Origin: Palsa-504 sp963739135
Lineage (GTDB): Bacteria > Actinomycetota > Actinomycetes > Streptosporangiales > Streptosporangiaceae
DNA length: 64,000 bases
Assembly: GCA_963739135.1 (NCBI GenBank)
Contig: CAVTZG010000017.1
Span: 248,001 to 312,000 of the forward strand
Reading direction: 5' to 3'
Shown: positions 63,586-64,000 of the stretch, piece by piece
How the letters are laid out: every line of letters starts with the position of its first letter
Position numbering within the stretch: position 1 is the first letter of the stretch
Notes under the pieces: model-generated
The model's database searches: none
What the model was told of the DNA's origin: nothing
Seen by the model: only the letters and a program-made list of their open reading frames with translations
Program-made: the position numbers and the translations under genes

Positions 63586-64000
63586 GAGGACACCGAGCCA
63601 GGCAGGACGTCCCCAAGATCACCCAAACACATGCCACCAGCCCCCCACTCCCCTCCCCGGCACGCCTGCGGTTCGCCTTCACCGTCAATTCGGACAAATC
63701 AGACTATGCAGGCACTCTTAACCTGAGTCCAGGGGGTATTTTCGTATTTTTTCAACCCGGATTGTACTTCGCGGTCCACAGCACAGTAAATACCGCGAGT
63801 GCGCGGTACGGCCGCCGGTGCGGCCGCGCGAAGCGTCTGCGCAGGCAGGCCGGGTATACCGCAGGCAGCCGTTACCTCACTGATAACTGGGGCACGATCG
63901 GGCGCCGCGTCTTACTGCTGGATTATCCACAGCAGCGGACCTTCAAACCCAGGCCTGTCCAGGTGAGCGGCCCGGACCGGCGGCCCGGGCCGCGGGTGCA
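63586..64000. other. Gene-free right end of the window
   Basis: No convincing coding sequence is seen in 415 bases. It holds the upstream region of the FHA protease gene and an AT-rich patch at 63735-63770. A DnaA-box-like TTATCCACA at 63923-63931 is flanked by CTGCTG (63915-63920) and CAGCAG (63930-63935). A short open frame starts at GTG 63965 and runs off the edge; it cannot be judged. Confidence 0.5.

Noticed and set aside
63915..63935. DnaA-box-like TTATCCACA flanked by CTGCTG/CAGCAG as a replication origin
   Set aside because: Only one box is visible, with no dnaA or dnaN and no box cluster. A single 9-mer can occur by chance or as an isolated DnaA site.

Overview
This is a stretch of very GC-rich chromosome, probably from a soil actinomycete of the Streptosporangiales or Catenulisporales type. 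The signs are near-uniform G/C third codon positions, many GTG starts, an F420-type LLM oxidoreductase, a SigK/RskA pair, an archaeal-type class I lysyl-tRNA synthetase and many ATGA/GTGA gene overlaps. The genus cannot be fixed from the sequence. No rRNA, tRNA or CRISPR array was recognised. Pseudogenes and short tandem-repeat arrays are unusually common.

Layout. 1-5.5 kb: a PadR regulator with a co-transcribed membrane protein, then an extracytoplasmic sigma factor and its anti-sigma, divergent from a membrane-anchored molybdopterin oxidoreductase and a fasciclin lipoprotein; this resembles the mycobacterial SigK regulon. 5.5-10.2 kb: a DNA-repair graveyard, with the 3' tail of a photolyase, a metallophosphoesterase, a complete ISAzo13-like insertion sequence, a DUF523/DUF1722 protein and the 5' half of a YcaQ-like glycosylase gene. 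10.2-17.6 kb: acyl-CoA synthetase, transketolase, a TetR relic, and metH behind an SAH riboswitch.

17.8-26.8 kb is the most coherent functional block. One strand carries a TIGR01777 epimerase, a flavin oxidoreductase, DUF1365, two cyclopropane/unusual fatty acid methyltransferases and a DUF1295 reductase. Divergent from it is a MerR-type regulator with a cobalamin-binding domain (CarH/LitR class), and beyond that an adenosylcobinamide amidohydrolase (CbiZ) with an LLM oxidoreductase. The set reads as a B12-dependent, light-controlled lipid-modification locus with its own cobamide salvage gene. 26.8-31 kb holds recombination scars: a chimera of cbiZ and an XRE regulator gene, and a 126-bp direct duplication flanking a polytopic membrane protein.

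31-47.6 kb is mainly metabolic: NAD kinase, methyltransferases, an ABC exporter, a degraded hybrid sensor kinase, SDR and quinone oxidoreductases, a GT87 mannosyltransferase, a Gfo/Idh/MocA dehydrogenase with an M20 peptidase, a pseudokinase and lysyl-tRNA synthetase. 47.6-56 kb: a broken sedolisin, a MscS channel, a 1079-residue multidomain iron protein (ferritin-like, two CDGSH, a ferredoxin-like domain and a globin), a NERD protein, and two phasin-like paralogues with nearly identical promoters around a ruined O-methyltransferase. 56-63.6 kb: a signalling module of FHA-PrsW protease, protein kinase, TerY-like vWA protein, glycine-rich membrane protein and FHA-FHA-trypsin protease. This last module and the multidomain iron protein are the best candidates for little-described biology.
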